Origin: Chitinophagales bacterium
Lineage (GTDB): Bacteria > Bacteroidota > Bacteroidia > Chitinophagales > Saprospiraceae
Length of the DNA: 64,000 nt
NCBI GenBank assembly: GCA_017303475.1
Contig: JAFLBO010000013.1
Coordinates: 1-64,000, forward strand
Reading direction: 5' to 3'
Position numbers and translations under genes: made by a program. The first letter of the stretch is position 1, and the number at the start of each line of letters is the position of its first letter. The notes beneath the pieces are model-generated. The model was not told where the DNA came from. It searched no databases and saw only the letters and a program-made list of their open reading frames with translations. Shown here one piece after another: positions 15,222-22,847 of this stretch.

Positions 15222-16475
15222 TTGGAATTTTCCGAATTTGGCCTGCATCCTGATTTGCTGGATGGCATAGAGGCCCTGAACTTCAAAACCGCAACACCTA
15301 TCCAGGAAAAAGCCATCCCCATCATCCTGGAAGGCAAGGATCTGATCGGAACGGCGCAAACGGGTACCGGCAAAACTGCCGCTTTTGTGCTGCCCATCAT
15401 GGACATGATCCTGAAATCCGGCGAATACGATTATACGCAGGCCTTGATCATTGTACCCACCCGCGAACTGGCCATGCAAATAGACCAGGCCATTGAAGCT
15501 TACTCTTATTTTTCCGACATCTCTTCAGTGGCCATTTACGGCGGTGGCGGCGGCAAAGACTTCGCCCAGGGCAGAGACGCCCTGCAAAAAGGCGCCGACA
15601 TCGTAATTGCCACCCCTGGCCGACTGCTTTCGCATATGGGCCTGGGTTATGTGGATTTTTCCCGACTACGTTTTTTAGTGCTCGACGAGGCAGACCGCAT
15701 GCTTGATATGGGTTTTATGCCCGATCTGAACCGCATTATCAAATCGCTGAATCCGGAACGGCAAAGCCTGCTGTTTTCTGCCACCATGCCGCCCGGTGTG
15801 TTGAAACTGGCCAAAACCATGCTCAAAAACCCGGCTATGGTGAGCATTGCCCTCTCCAAACCCGCCGAAGGGGTAACACAGGGCGTTTTTATAGCCACCG
15901 ACCGGCAAAAGATCCCGCTCATTCAGGAATTGCTCAAAGAACGAACCGGCCGCACCATCATTTTTTGCTCCAGCAAACTGGCTGTCAATCAGTTATACCA
16001 AAAACTCAAGAGTAAAAACCTGCTCGTGGAACGCATCAGCAGCGACCTGGAACAAAACGAACGGGAACAGGTTATGCTGGCTTTCCGCAACAATAAAATT
16101 GAGATTCTGGTAGCCACCGACGTACTCAGCAGGGGTATTGATATTGACGGGATAGACCTGGTCATCAATTTTGAAGCCCCCCGCGATGCTGAAGATTATG
16201 TACACCGGATTGGCAGAACCGCCCGTGCAGAGCGCAAAGGCACAGCACTCACCCTCATCAATCACGCGGATTTGCACCGGCTCCGGCGCATCGAAAAGCT
16301 CATAGGCAAAGAAGTGCCCCGTTTGCCACTACCTCCCGGCATTCCGGAAGACCACGAAGCACCCCAACGTCAGCCCCAACGCCACCATCACCGCAAAGGC
16401 GGACCCAGGCCACCTTCTTCCGGCGCCAAATCCGGCGGTGAGCGAAAACGGTTTAATGGAGGGAAGAAGAAGTGA
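15222..16475 (+). CDS. DEAD-box RNA helicase (RhlE-like)
   Basis: 417 residues from a TTG at 15222 (MEFSEFGLHPDLLDGI). No in-frame ATG exists near the expected start; an ATG at 15176 is in another frame. An ATP-dependent RNA helicase of the cytoplasm, probably for ribosome assembly or RNA decay. Motifs: Q motif ATPIQEKAIP, Walker A AQTGTGKT (45-52), PTRELAMQ, DEAD in VLDEADRMLDMGF, SATMPP, ARNNKIEILVATDVLSRGIDI-type helicase C region and HRIGRTARAERKG. After ~residue 375 a basic tail rich in Arg, His, Gln, Pro and Gly (QRQPQRHHHRKGGPRPP...KRFNGGKKK) should bind RNA. A missing ATG is odd for so standard a gene; a sequencing frameshift or genuine TTG use would explain it. Confidence 0.9.
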   Translation: MEFSEFGLHPDLLDGIEALNFKTATPIQEKAIPIILEGKDLIGTAQTGTGKTAAFVLPIMDMILKSGEYDYTQALIIVPTRELAMQIDQAIEAYSYFSDISSVAIYGGGGGKDFAQGRDALQKGADIVIATPGRLLSHMGLGYVDFSRLRFLVLDEADRMLDMGFMPDLNRIIKSLNPERQSLLFSATMPPGVLKLAKTMLKNPAMVSIALSKPAEGVTQGVFIATDRQKIPLIQELLKERTGRTIIFCSSKLAVNQLYQKLKSKNLLVERISSDLEQNEREQVMLAFRNNKIEILVATDVLSRGIDIDGIDLVINFEAPRDAEDYVHRIGRTARAERKGTALTLINHADLHRLRRIEKLIGKEVPRLPLPPGIPEDHEAPQRQPQRHHHRKGGPRPPSSGAKSGGERKRFNGGKKK

Positions 16476-16929
16476 AGTTGAGGGGTAAGGGGCAGGGGGC
16501 ATTTTTGGGGGCATTTAAGGGCATTTAAGGTCATTTTAGGTCATTTAGTGGTCATTTTTGGTCATTTAGGGGTCATTTAGGGGTCATTTTTGGTCATTTA
16601 AGGTCATTTTAGGGGGCATTTTAGGGGTCATTTTTGGTCATTTAAGGTCATTTTAGGGGGCAGAGTGCATTTACCCTACGTGGGTTGTCATCCAGAGCGT
16701 AGCGGAGGACCTACACAAGCCAAGTGCCCGAAATGCCTTGGTCTAATGCACCCGAGTAGCCTGGCTTGTGTAGGTCCTCCGCTACGCTCTGGATGACAAC
16801 CCACGTTGATTAAATGCCCCCAATAACCCCAAAAAACGGCCCTAAATGACCTTAAATGACCCCAAAAATGACCCCAATGACTCCAAAAATGACCTAAATG
16901 ACCCCAATGACCCTTAAATGACTAAAAAA
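16476..16929. repeat. Nested palindromic island, GTCATTTT arms, GTGGGTTGTCA module
   Basis: This fills the 442 bases between the helicase and the MazG-like gene and runs into the latter's start. The left outer arm (16497-16665) is TTTAGGGGTCATTTTTGGTCA-type units; the right outer arm (16812-16929) has the complementary AAATGACCCC units. The inner module 16678-16722 is exactly complementary to 16762-16806 (45 bp, 39-nt spacer): ACGTGGGTTGTCATCC, a variable tag AGAGCGTAGCGGA, then GGACCTACACAAGCCA. The same module is found at 9312-9437 inside quite different outer arms. Confidence 0.9.
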
Positions 16930-17268
16930 ATGACCATCCAACAAGCACAAGACACCGTTGATCAGTGGATCAACACCATTGGGGTTCGGTATTACTCGGA
17001 GCTCACCAATACCGCCCTGCTTATGGAAGAAGTGGGCGAGGTGGCCCGCCTGATGGCCCGTATATACGGGGAACAATCCTTTAAAAATCCGGATGATGCC
17101 GCCGGGGCGCCCGCCCAGTTGGCCGATGAAATGGCAGATGTGCTGTTTCTCATTCTCTGTCTGGCCAACCAAACCGGCATCAACCTCACCGAAGCGCTAC
17201 AGAAAAACCTCGATAAAAAAACCAAACGCGATGCGGAACGGCACGCGAACAATGAAAAGTTGAGGTAG
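16918..17268 (+). CDS. MazG-like nucleotide pyrophosphohydrolase
   Basis: 116 residues; a second ATG at 16930 (MTIQQAQDTVDQWI) is equally possible. All-alpha NTP pyrophosphatase of the MazG-like type: the metal-binding EExxE-12..28-ExxD pattern is seen in LLMEEVGEVARLMARIYGEQ and ...LADEMADVLFLILCLANQTGI. Such enzymes hydrolyse (d)NTPs to monophosphates and pyrophosphate for house-cleaning. The start region is remarkable: both ATG codons lie within AAATGAC units of the adjacent tandem array, so the island supplies the start codon. Confidence 0.85.
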   Translation: MTKKMTIQQAQDTVDQWINTIGVRYYSELTNTALLMEEVGEVARLMARIYGEQSFKNPDDAAGAPAQLADEMADVLFLILCLANQTGINLTEALQKNLDKKTKRDAERHANNEKLR

Positions 17269-17414
17269 CGGTGGGGATATAGGGCGCTGTTGGGCGCCCT
17301 CGCCAACGGCCACGGCAGAGCGGAATGTTTATTGGTAATTTGCTAAGAAAAACCGCCAACCCCAAGAACAACGTAAGTTGTTTCTGATAGAAGCTGTCTC
17401 CCAAGTCGTTGCTA

Positions 17415-17507
17415 TTTTTAGCCCAGAAGCTCAGTGTCGCCTAAAGTGAGAGTCTCACTTTGAGTGAGACTCTCACTTTAGGCGACACTGAGCTTCTGGG
17501 CTAAAAA
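17415..17507. repeat. Perfect 45-bp palindrome with conserved cap (copy 1)
   Basis: 17415-17459 is exactly complementary to 17463-17507, centre TTG. The tip is AGTGAGAGTCTCACT, TTG, AGTGAGACTCTCACT; each 15-mer is itself palindromic. The lower stem (TTTTTAGCCCAGAAGC..., 30 bp) is unrelated to that of copies 2 (20200-20298) and 3 (45689-45761). The palindrome lies in a 500-base gap between the MazG-like and Hsp20 genes. The rest of the gap (17269-17414, 17508-17768) shows no gene; a good promoter for Hsp20 could not be singled out. Confidence 0.95.
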
Positions 17508-17768
17508 TCACTTTTGAGACCCCCACTATCAAACACTATCCGGCAAACCATAAAATACACCAATCTGCCATTTTGTCGCCACGCTTTTATACAAAATGCC
17601 ATTTTGACAGCCAAAAACACCTCCAAACCCGTCATTTTGGAAGATTTTTTCAAATGGTACACAGATTGATCTGAAGGGAATGTCTGCCCGTGTGCAGATG
17701 AGTCGGAAAAGAAAAGCGAGATGCCGGCTCGAACATTCAACCGTAAACGATCAAAATTCTGTCAAAAA

Positions 17769-18218
17769 ATGACAAACGTAGTTAAATTCCAACCCCTGCC
17801 TGCAACTAAATTCTTCACAAACGGTTTATTTGATGAGTTCTTTAATCGCAACGTTGGTGAATTCATCGGCAACGAAAACTGGACAAGTCAACCAGCGGTT
17901 AACGTAACTGAGAACGATGAATCGTTCAACATTGAAGTGGCCGCTCCGGGTTTTAGCAAACCGGATTTCTCCCTGAATGTTGAAAATGGTCAATTAGTGG
18001 TTTCTGCCAAGCGCGAGGAAAAAGCCGAAGAAAACAACGAGAAAAATCGTTTCCTCCGCCGCGAATTCCGCTTCGAATCTTTCAAACGTTCTTTTAAATT
18101 GCCGAACACCGTGAACCAAGATGCGATTTCGGCTGTTTATGAAAATGGATTGTTGCTCGTAACGCTTCCGAAAAAAGAAGAAGCTAAACCAGTGAGCAAA
18201 ACCATTCAGATTGGCTAA
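17769..18218 (+). CDS. Small heat-shock protein, Hsp20/alpha-crystallin
   Basis: 149 residues from ATG 17769 (MTNVVKFQPLPATKFF). ATP-independent holdase chaperone of the cytoplasm. The N-terminal arm ~1-42 contains NGLFDEFFN. The alpha-crystallin domain (~43-135) runs from PAVNVTENDESFNIEVAAPGF through LVVSAKRE, FLRREFRFESFKRSFKLPN and ENGLLLVTLPKKE. The C-terminal anchor motif is KTIQIG, with I-x-I for oligomer assembly. A short inverted repeat TGTCA-N5-TGACA overlaps the start codon (17760-17774). The gene is monocistronic: an isolated 5' region and a terminator follow. Confidence 0.95.
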   Translation: MTNVVKFQPLPATKFFTNGLFDEFFNRNVGEFIGNENWTSQPAVNVTENDESFNIEVAAPGFSKPDFSLNVENGQLVVSAKREEKAEENNEKNRFLRREFRFESFKRSFKLPNTVNQDAISAVYENGLLLVTLPKKEEAKPVSKTIQIG

Positions 18219-18279
18219 GGCCGATCCCCAAACAAGTGTTTTCATAAGGTTAGTTAATAGGGTTTTAGGTGTTTTCATG

Positions 18280-18310
18280 GAGCCGGGCAGCAATGTCTCG
18301 GCTCTTTTTT
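18280..18310 (+). terminator. Intrinsic terminator of Hsp20
   Basis: GAGCCG (18280-18285) pairs with CGGCTC (18299-18304), followed by six T. It sits 62 bases after the Hsp20 stop. Confidence 0.75.
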
Positions 18311-18320
18311 CTATAATGTC

Positions 18321-18353
18321 ACCGCTACGCGGTTTTTAGGGCGCTACGCGCCG
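18321..18353. repeat. Two adjacent small hairpins with TAC loops
   Basis: ACCGC-TAC-GCGGT (18321-18333) is followed by T-rich bases, then GGCGC-TAC-GCGCC (18340-18352). The first could act as an additional terminator. Both lie just upstream of the -7 element of the next gene. Confidence 0.5.
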
Positions 18354-18366
18354 GGGAAATACTTCG

Positions 18367-18374
18367 TATTTTTG
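18367..18374 (+). promoter_or_regulatory. Candidate -7 element for purine nucleoside phosphorylase
   Basis: TATTTTTG matches TAnnTTTG, 21 bases before ATG 18396. No good -33 box is visible; the upstream bases are occupied by small hairpins. Confidence 0.45.
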
Positions 18375-18395
18375 GGTTTTTATTGCCTTTGTATG

Positions 18396-19214
18396 ATGCT
18401 TTACGAACAAATTCAGGAGGCTGTAGCTTATATACGGCGCCAAACTGATTTTCCGGCCCGAACCGCCATTGTACTGGGCACCGGATTGGGTAACCTCACC
18501 GATGATCTCCGCATTGTGGCGGAAATTGCCTACCCCGATATTCCGCACTTTGCCAGAAGCACCGTTCAGAGCCATAAAGGCAAACTGATTTTTGGTTACC
18601 TGGCCGAACATCCTGTGGTGGTCATGGCGGGCAGGTTCCACTGGTATGAAGGCTGGAGCATGGAACAGGTCACTTTTCCCATCCGCGTGTTAAAATTTTT
18701 GGGCGTGCAGCAACTTTTTATCACCAACGTTTCCGGTGGCGTAAATCCGCACTTCCGGACTGGCGATCTGGTGGTAGTAAAAGACCATATTAACCTCCTT
18801 CCCGAGAACCCCTTGCGCGGCACAAACGACGAGCGACTAGGGCCGCGTTTCCCGGATATGTTGCATACCTACGATGAAACTTTGCGCCAAAAAGCGCTCG
18901 AAATAGCCCAAAAAAACCAAATAAGGGCCTTTGAAGGGGTATATTCAGCACTACCGGGCCCCAACCTGGAAACCCCCGCCGAGTACACCATGCTCCGCAC
19001 CCTGGGCAGCGATTGCACGGGCATGTCGTCAATACCAGAGGTACTGGTGGCACGGCATATGAGCCTGCCGGTGCTCATGATTTCTTTGGTGAGTAATGTG
19101 GCTTACCCACGTTCTGCCATCCGGGAAACTACAGTTGAAGAAGTAATTGCAACAGCAGAAGCAGCAGAACCAAAGATGAGGTTGCTGATTCGCGAAATGC
19201 TTGCCTACCTTTGA
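18396..19214 (+). CDS. Purine nucleoside phosphorylase
   Basis: 272 residues from ATG 18396 (MLYEQIQEAVAYI); an ATG one codon upstream is equivalent. It phosphorolyses purine (deoxy)nucleosides to base and ribose-1-phosphate for purine salvage. Trimeric PNP type I features: GTGLGNLTDD near residue 34, STVQSHKGKLIFG, GRFHWYEGWSMEQVTFPIRV, NVSGGVNPHFRTGDLVVVKDHINL, the base-site ETPAEYTMLRTLGSDCTGMSSIPEVLVARH, and SNVAYPRSA. The conserved Asn of the VSN loop points to a guanosine/inosine enzyme. The serA-like gene follows after 21 bases and is probably cotranscribed. Confidence 0.93.
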   Translation: MLYEQIQEAVAYIRRQTDFPARTAIVLGTGLGNLTDDLRIVAEIAYPDIPHFARSTVQSHKGKLIFGYLAEHPVVVMAGRFHWYEGWSMEQVTFPIRVLKFLGVQQLFITNVSGGVNPHFRTGDLVVVKDHINLLPENPLRGTNDERLGPRFPDMLHTYDETLRQKALEIAQKNQIRAFEGVYSALPGPNLETPAEYTMLRTLGSDCTGMSSIPEVLVARHMSLPVLMISLVSNVAYPRSAIRETTVEEVIATAEAAEPKMRLLIREMLAYL

Positions 19215-19235
19215 GCTTTCAAATCCAAAACAGAC

Positions 19236-20192
19236 ATGGTCAAGATACTCGCCAACGACGGCATACATCCAGACGGACTTTTACTCCTCGAAGAAGCCAA
19301 TTACCTGGTTAGTGAAGAAAAAGTAGCCCAGGAAGACCTCGCAAGCGCCATTGCAGACTACGATGTGCTCATCGTACGCAGTGCCACCAAAGTGACCAAA
19401 GCTGTCATAGACGGCGCCAAAAAGCTCAAAATTATTGCCCGTGGCGGTGTTGGCCTCGACAATATTGACGTGGAATATGCCCAGAGCAAGGGCATTCAGG
19501 TGTTCAACACCCCCAAAGCATCGTCCCGCGCAGTAGCCGAACTGGCTGCAGCCCATATTTTTACGCTTTCCCGCATGCTGCAACGTTCCAACCGCGAGTT
19601 GGCTACCGGCGGCGATTTCAAAAAGCTGAAAAAAGAATTTGAATCCGGCTACCAGATCAAGGGTAAAACCCTGGGCATTGTAGGTTTTGGTCGGATTGGT
19701 CAGGAACTGGCCACCATTGGCCTCGGTCTGGGCATGCGAGTGCGCGCCCACGATCCCTTTGTAACCGAAGCAGAGGTAGGTATTCAGGTTGGCGATTTTT
19801 CCAACATGAAGCTTTGCGTCAAAATCAACACCGAATCGCTGGAAAAGGTGCTTAGGGAGTCTGACATCATTAGCTTCCACATTCCTGGCATTGGCAAGCC
19901 GCTGTTAGGCGCCGCCGAACTGGAAAAAATGAAAACCGGCGCTATCCTGATCAACACCGCCCGAGGTGGCGTAATTGAAGAAACCGCACTGCTCAACGCC
20001 CTCAACTCAGGCAAAATTGGCGGCGCAGGTCTCGATGTGTTCGAAAACGAACCAACACCGATGGAAGCCCTGCTGCGTCACCCGCGCGTATCCTGCAGTC
20101 CGCACATCGGCGCCAGCACCATGGAAGCCCAGGCCTACATTGGCATGGAACTGGCGGATAAGATTATTGCGTTTTTTGGGGACGATAAATAA
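19236..20192 (+). CDS. serA: D-3-phosphoglycerate dehydrogenase-like 2-hydroxyacid dehydrogenase
   Basis: 318 residues. NAD-dependent oxidation of 3-phosphoglycerate, the first step of serine synthesis, is the likely reaction. Seen: the N-terminal catalytic half (LIVRSATKVTKAVIDGAKKLKIIARGGVG) and the Rossmann fingerprint GIVGFGRIGQELA (G150-G155). The catalytic Arg, Glu and His occur in NTARGGVIEE, ENEPTP and SPHIGAS. There is no ACT domain, so this is the short form. It follows the phosphorylase gene by 21 bases. Ordering by itself does not prove phosphoglycerate as substrate; other 2-hydroxyacids are possible. A capped palindrome starts 8 bases after the stop. Confidence 0.85.
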   Translation: MVKILANDGIHPDGLLLLEEANYLVSEEKVAQEDLASAIADYDVLIVRSATKVTKAVIDGAKKLKIIARGGVGLDNIDVEYAQSKGIQVFNTPKASSRAVAELAAAHIFTLSRMLQRSNRELATGGDFKKLKKEFESGYQIKGKTLGIVGFGRIGQELATIGLGLGMRVRAHDPFVTEAEVGIQVGDFSNMKLCVKINTESLEKVLRESDIISFHIPGIGKPLLGAAELEKMKTGAILINTARGGVIEETALLNALNSGKIGGAGLDVFENEPTPMEALLRHPRVSCSPHIGASTMEAQAYIGMELADKIIAFFGDDK

Positions 20193-20199
20193 GCGGGGG

Positions 20200-20298
20200 C
20201 TCAAAAGTAATATTTACGGCGGAGGCACTTACAGTGAGAGTCTCACTTTGAGTGAGACTCTCACTGTAAGTGCCTCCGCCGTAAATATTACTTTTGAG
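20200..20298. repeat. Perfect 48-bp palindrome with conserved cap (copy 2)
   Basis: 20200-20247 is exactly complementary to 20251-20298, centre TTG. The tip is identical to copy 1 over 33 nt; the remaining 33-bp stem (CTCAAAAGTAATATTTACGG...) is unrelated to the stems of copies 1 and 3. It lies immediately after serA and about 110 bases before the DUF433 gene. It could end transcription from either side, although no T-run is present. Confidence 0.95.
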
Positions 20299-20406
20299 AT
20301 ATCTTCTTGTAGAAAACACCAAGCGGAGCAATCAAAGCAACCAAATTCCAGCAAGACTATTTTTTGATATAATTCATTACCTTTGTAAAACAAAGAGGTA
20401 ATTGCT

Positions 20407-20610
20407 ATGTATATCTACAAAAATATCATCACGCTGGAACCCGGCAAACGGAGCGGAAAGCCCTGCATCCGAGGTCTCCGCATTGCGGTAGAGGACATCC
20501 TGCTTTGGATGGCATCCGGAATGACGGTGGAGGACATCATCACAGACTTTCCGGAACTAACCAGAGAAGATATATTGACTGCACTTGAGTTTGCAGCAAG
20601 GAGGCAGTAA
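20407..20610 (+). CDS. DUF433 family protein (VapB-like antitoxin)
   Basis: 67 residues, full length for the family. The hallmark pattern is clear: ITLEPGKRSGKPCIRGLRIAVEDILLWMASGMTVEDIITDFPELTREDILTALEFAARR. The C-terminal half is a winged-helix-like DNA-binding region. DUF433 proteins usually precede a DUF5615 PIN-like toxin. Here only the last part of such a toxin remains (next feature), so this is an orphan antitoxin, perhaps kept as an anti-addiction or regulatory relic. Confidence 0.85.
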   Translation: MYIYKNIITLEPGKRSGKPCIRGLRIAVEDILLWMASGMTVEDIITDFPELTREDILTALEFAARRQ

Positions 20611-20611
20611 T

Positions 20612-20713
20612 CGAACTACGGCTTTTCAAGCTCAGATATTATTAGAACAATATGAAAACATTATTCAATTTATCAACAACCCTGCCTACGCCATAATAGA
20701 GATCATTGCATAA
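20612..20713 (+). pseudogene. C-terminal remnant of a DUF5615 PIN-like toxin
   Basis: Directly after the antitoxin stop, an ATG-less frame of 33 codons reads RTTAFQAQILLEQYENIIQFINNPAYAIIEIIA then stop. The last part resembles the usual ending of DUF5615 toxins (helix, LLE.Y...I..F...P....IE). The nuclease core is gone. The assignment rests on position and a short similarity recalled from the family. Confidence 0.45.
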
Positions 20714-20756
20714 TCTTTACCAAAGTGTGCCTGAAAAACACTAATTTACCACTTTC

Positions 20757-21347
20757 ATGCCCCAATCAAATACCGATCCAGTCAACATATTCTACCCAAC
20801 CACCACCACCGAATGGCGGGAATGGTTAATAGAAAATCATATCTCCAAACAATCGGTATGGCTGGTGTTTTACAATAAGGCTTCAGCTAAAAAATCTATC
20901 ACCTGGAGCGAAGCCGTTGATGTGGCCCTTTGCTTTGGCTGGATTGATAGTAAGAAGGTAAAAATTGATGCCGACACCTCTCATCAGTTTTTCAGCAAAC
21001 GAAAACCCAACAGCACCTGGTCTAAAATCAATAAGGAAAAAATTGAGACATTGACGGCCCAGGGCTTAATGATGCCAGCCGGACTTGCCTGTATTGATGT
21101 GGCCAAACAAAATGGCTCCTGGACCATTCTGGATGAGGTAGAAGCATTGATCGTACCTAATGATCTGGAGGCTGCTTTTGCAATAAACCCTGCAGCAGAA
21201 GCTTTTTTTAGCCAATCAAGTAAATCTGTCAAGAAAATCCTGCTGTCGTGGCTTGTCCTGGCCAAAACAACAGAAACCCGACAAAAACGCATAGCTGAAA
21301 TAGTAGAAAGTGCTGAGCAGGGCTTGAAACCCAAACATATGCGGTAG
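20757..21347 (+). CDS. YdeI/OmpD-associated family protein
   Basis: 196 residues. Family pattern: F..P.TTTEWREWLIENHISKQSVWLVFYNKASAKKSITWSEAVDVALCFGWIDSKK, then FSKRKPNSTWSKINKEKIETLTAQGLMMPAGL, and the C-terminal helical SVKKILLSWLVLAKTTETRQKRIAEIV. The family name comes from genetic association with porins and bacteriocin protection in enterobacteria; the biochemical role is not known. It is a cytoplasmic protein without a signal peptide. The following gene starts 21 bases downstream. Confidence 0.85.
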   Translation: MPQSNTDPVNIFYPTTTTEWREWLIENHISKQSVWLVFYNKASAKKSITWSEAVDVALCFGWIDSKKVKIDADTSHQFFSKRKPNSTWSKINKEKIETLTAQGLMMPAGLACIDVAKQNGSWTILDEVEALIVPNDLEAAFAINPAAEAFFSQSSKSVKKILLSWLVLAKTTETRQKRIAEIVESAEQGLKPKHMR

Positions 21348-21368
21348 CATAAGTTACAAACTAAAAAT

Positions 21369-22073
21369 ATGAAAAACACTGAAATTTTATCAAACTTAGA
21401 AGATCAAACGAGTCAGATCTACAGAAATCTGAATCAAACATCCATTTCAGCATTATACAAAAAGCAATTTCAAGACATTCAATCTGGTATGGTTGCTTTT
21501 TTTGGCATTGAAAAAGCAACATTGCTGGAACAGCTTATAAAACTAGCTGATGATTCTATCGATGACAATAAACTGGAGCAAAAATTAAATGATTTCAGAC
21601 AACTCGATCATGAAAAACTCATTGACTATTTTAAAGATGAGTTTGAAAGGGTTTTTAAACAAATAGCAGATGCCAACAAACAAGATGAAATCCAGGCTTT
21701 GTTTATTGAATATGACTATTATTATCAATATTCAAGCTATATCATTTGTTGCGGGAAACAGAATTATCCAATAATTGAAGTACCTCGCTACATCTCCAAT
21801 GAATATGACTATAATAAAGAAGTCTATCTCGTTGATGACGGCGTAAATTTTCAGCTAGCCTGGATAGATTGTAAAGAATTCAGTGAATTTAAATATTTAG
21901 GTATTCAATCTGAGCTCGAAAAGTTATTCCAACTTCAATCAAGGGTATTATTGCACAAGGCATTAGCTTTATTAGATGAAGATAAAAAGCTCAACTTATT
22001 TAAGAATATACCATTTACAATTTACATTAATGAGCATGACTGTGAGGTTATGATGCTTTACAGGATTGGTTGA
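21369..22073 (+). CDS. Hypothetical protein, helical, A+T-rich
   Basis: 234 residues, no signal peptide. The N-terminal ~120 residues are predicted helical and acidic (EKLIDYFKDEFERVFKQIADANKQDEIQALFIEYDYYYQYSSY). The second half is more mixed, with YIICCGKQNYPIIEVPRYISNEYDYNKEVYLVDDGVNFQLAWIDC. I recognise no family. The low G+C compared with lpdA or serA suggests recent acquisition along with the YdeI-like neighbour. It converges on the cyclase gene, with about 30 bases between the stops. Confidence 0.6.
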   Translation: MKNTEILSNLEDQTSQIYRNLNQTSISALYKKQFQDIQSGMVAFFGIEKATLLEQLIKLADDSIDDNKLEQKLNDFRQLDHEKLIDYFKDEFERVFKQIADANKQDEIQALFIEYDYYYQYSSYIICCGKQNYPIIEVPRYISNEYDYNKEVYLVDDGVNFQLAWIDCKEFSEFKYLGIQSELEKLFQLQSRVLLHKALALLDEDKKLNLFKNIPFTIYINEHDCEVMMLYRIG

Positions 22074-22103
22074 GTTGGAGTAAGCGCTAAAAAAATCTCT
22101 TAC

Positions 22104-22847
22104 TCACTCCACCGCATACAACACCGGCTTCGACGGACTCGCATCCAGATCCAGTGAAATAGTCTGCAAATTGAGCAGATACAAGCCATCGCGCAGTTCA
22201 TTGGGCACATACACCATTTCTGTAATGGTAGCGTCGGTGCGGGTGTTTTCCGGATATTGCCAGAAAGCCTTGTGGGCCAGCAACTGACCTCCGTCTTCCT
22301 CGCGGTCTACAGAAGGCAAGTCCAGCAGCAAGTGCCGAATGCCGCATTCCACCATCCAGGCAGCCGCTTCGTGGTGCAGGTAAGGTGGATTGGCGCCAGA
22401 GTAGTTACAGCGTTTTTTCAGATCGTCGTTGGGAAGGGTTCTGATAATGAGCGCTTCGGCCTCACCGGTCTCCCATAATTCCTCCAGTTGATCCCGGAAA
22501 ATGACGCGGTCGCCCTCCTCAGTACGACGAGGATATACGCTGACAAGCTTAGCCAGGAAATGGTAGCTTTTCAAACATTCGTGCAGCACATAACGTTCCC
22601 GGGCAATATGGCCCACACATTCTGTATGGGTGCCATTGCCATGCGGATTGATCCGCACATTGAAAAAATTGACTACACCACCCTCGGCTGTACTTCCCAC
22701 AAAATCGCCGGCCCGCACCGGAGCAAACTCCGGCATAGGCGCCCAAAAACAGTTGGGATTCTCCGCCCCATCGCGCAACACGATAGACAAATCTGTGGGT
22801 CGGGATAGATCGACGGAGTAGGTGCGGGAATTGAAAGAGAAAGTCAT
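22104..22847 (-). CDS. Cyclase family protein (kynurenine formamidase-like)
   Basis: 247 residues from ATG 22847 (MTFSFNSRTYSVDLSRPTDLS); the frame continues upstream only through TGTCCAATATCCA repeats, so longer starts are rejected. Metal-dependent hydrolase fold of the cyclase/formamidase family: NPHGNGTHTECVGHI is the variant of the metal-binding HxGTHxD motif, with a later RTLPNDD, SGANPPYLHHEAAAWMVECGIRHLLLDLPSVDREEDGG and YLLNLQTISLDLDASPSKPVLY. Formamidases act in tryptophan breakdown toward NAD. A nadC gene lies 9 kb away, but no other kynurenine gene is seen, so the substrate is open. Confidence 0.8.
   Translation of the reverse strand: MTFSFNSRTYSVDLSRPTDLSIVLRDGAENPNCFWAPMPEFAPVRAGDFVGSTAEGGVVNFFNVRINPHGNGTHTECVGHIARERYVLHECLKSYHFLAKLVSVYPRRTEEGDRVIFRDQLEELWETGEAEALIIRTLPNDDLKKRCNYSGANPPYLHHEAAAWMVECGIRHLLLDLPSVDREEDGGQLLAHKAFWQYPENTRTDATITEMVYVPNELRDGLYLLNLQTISLDLDASPSKPVLYAVE

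Noticed and set aside
17760..17774. TGTCA-N5-TGACA as a heat-shock operator over the Hsp20 start
   Set aside because: Five-base arms around an A-run at a start codon are easily produced by chance; no second site or CIRCE-like sequence was found.
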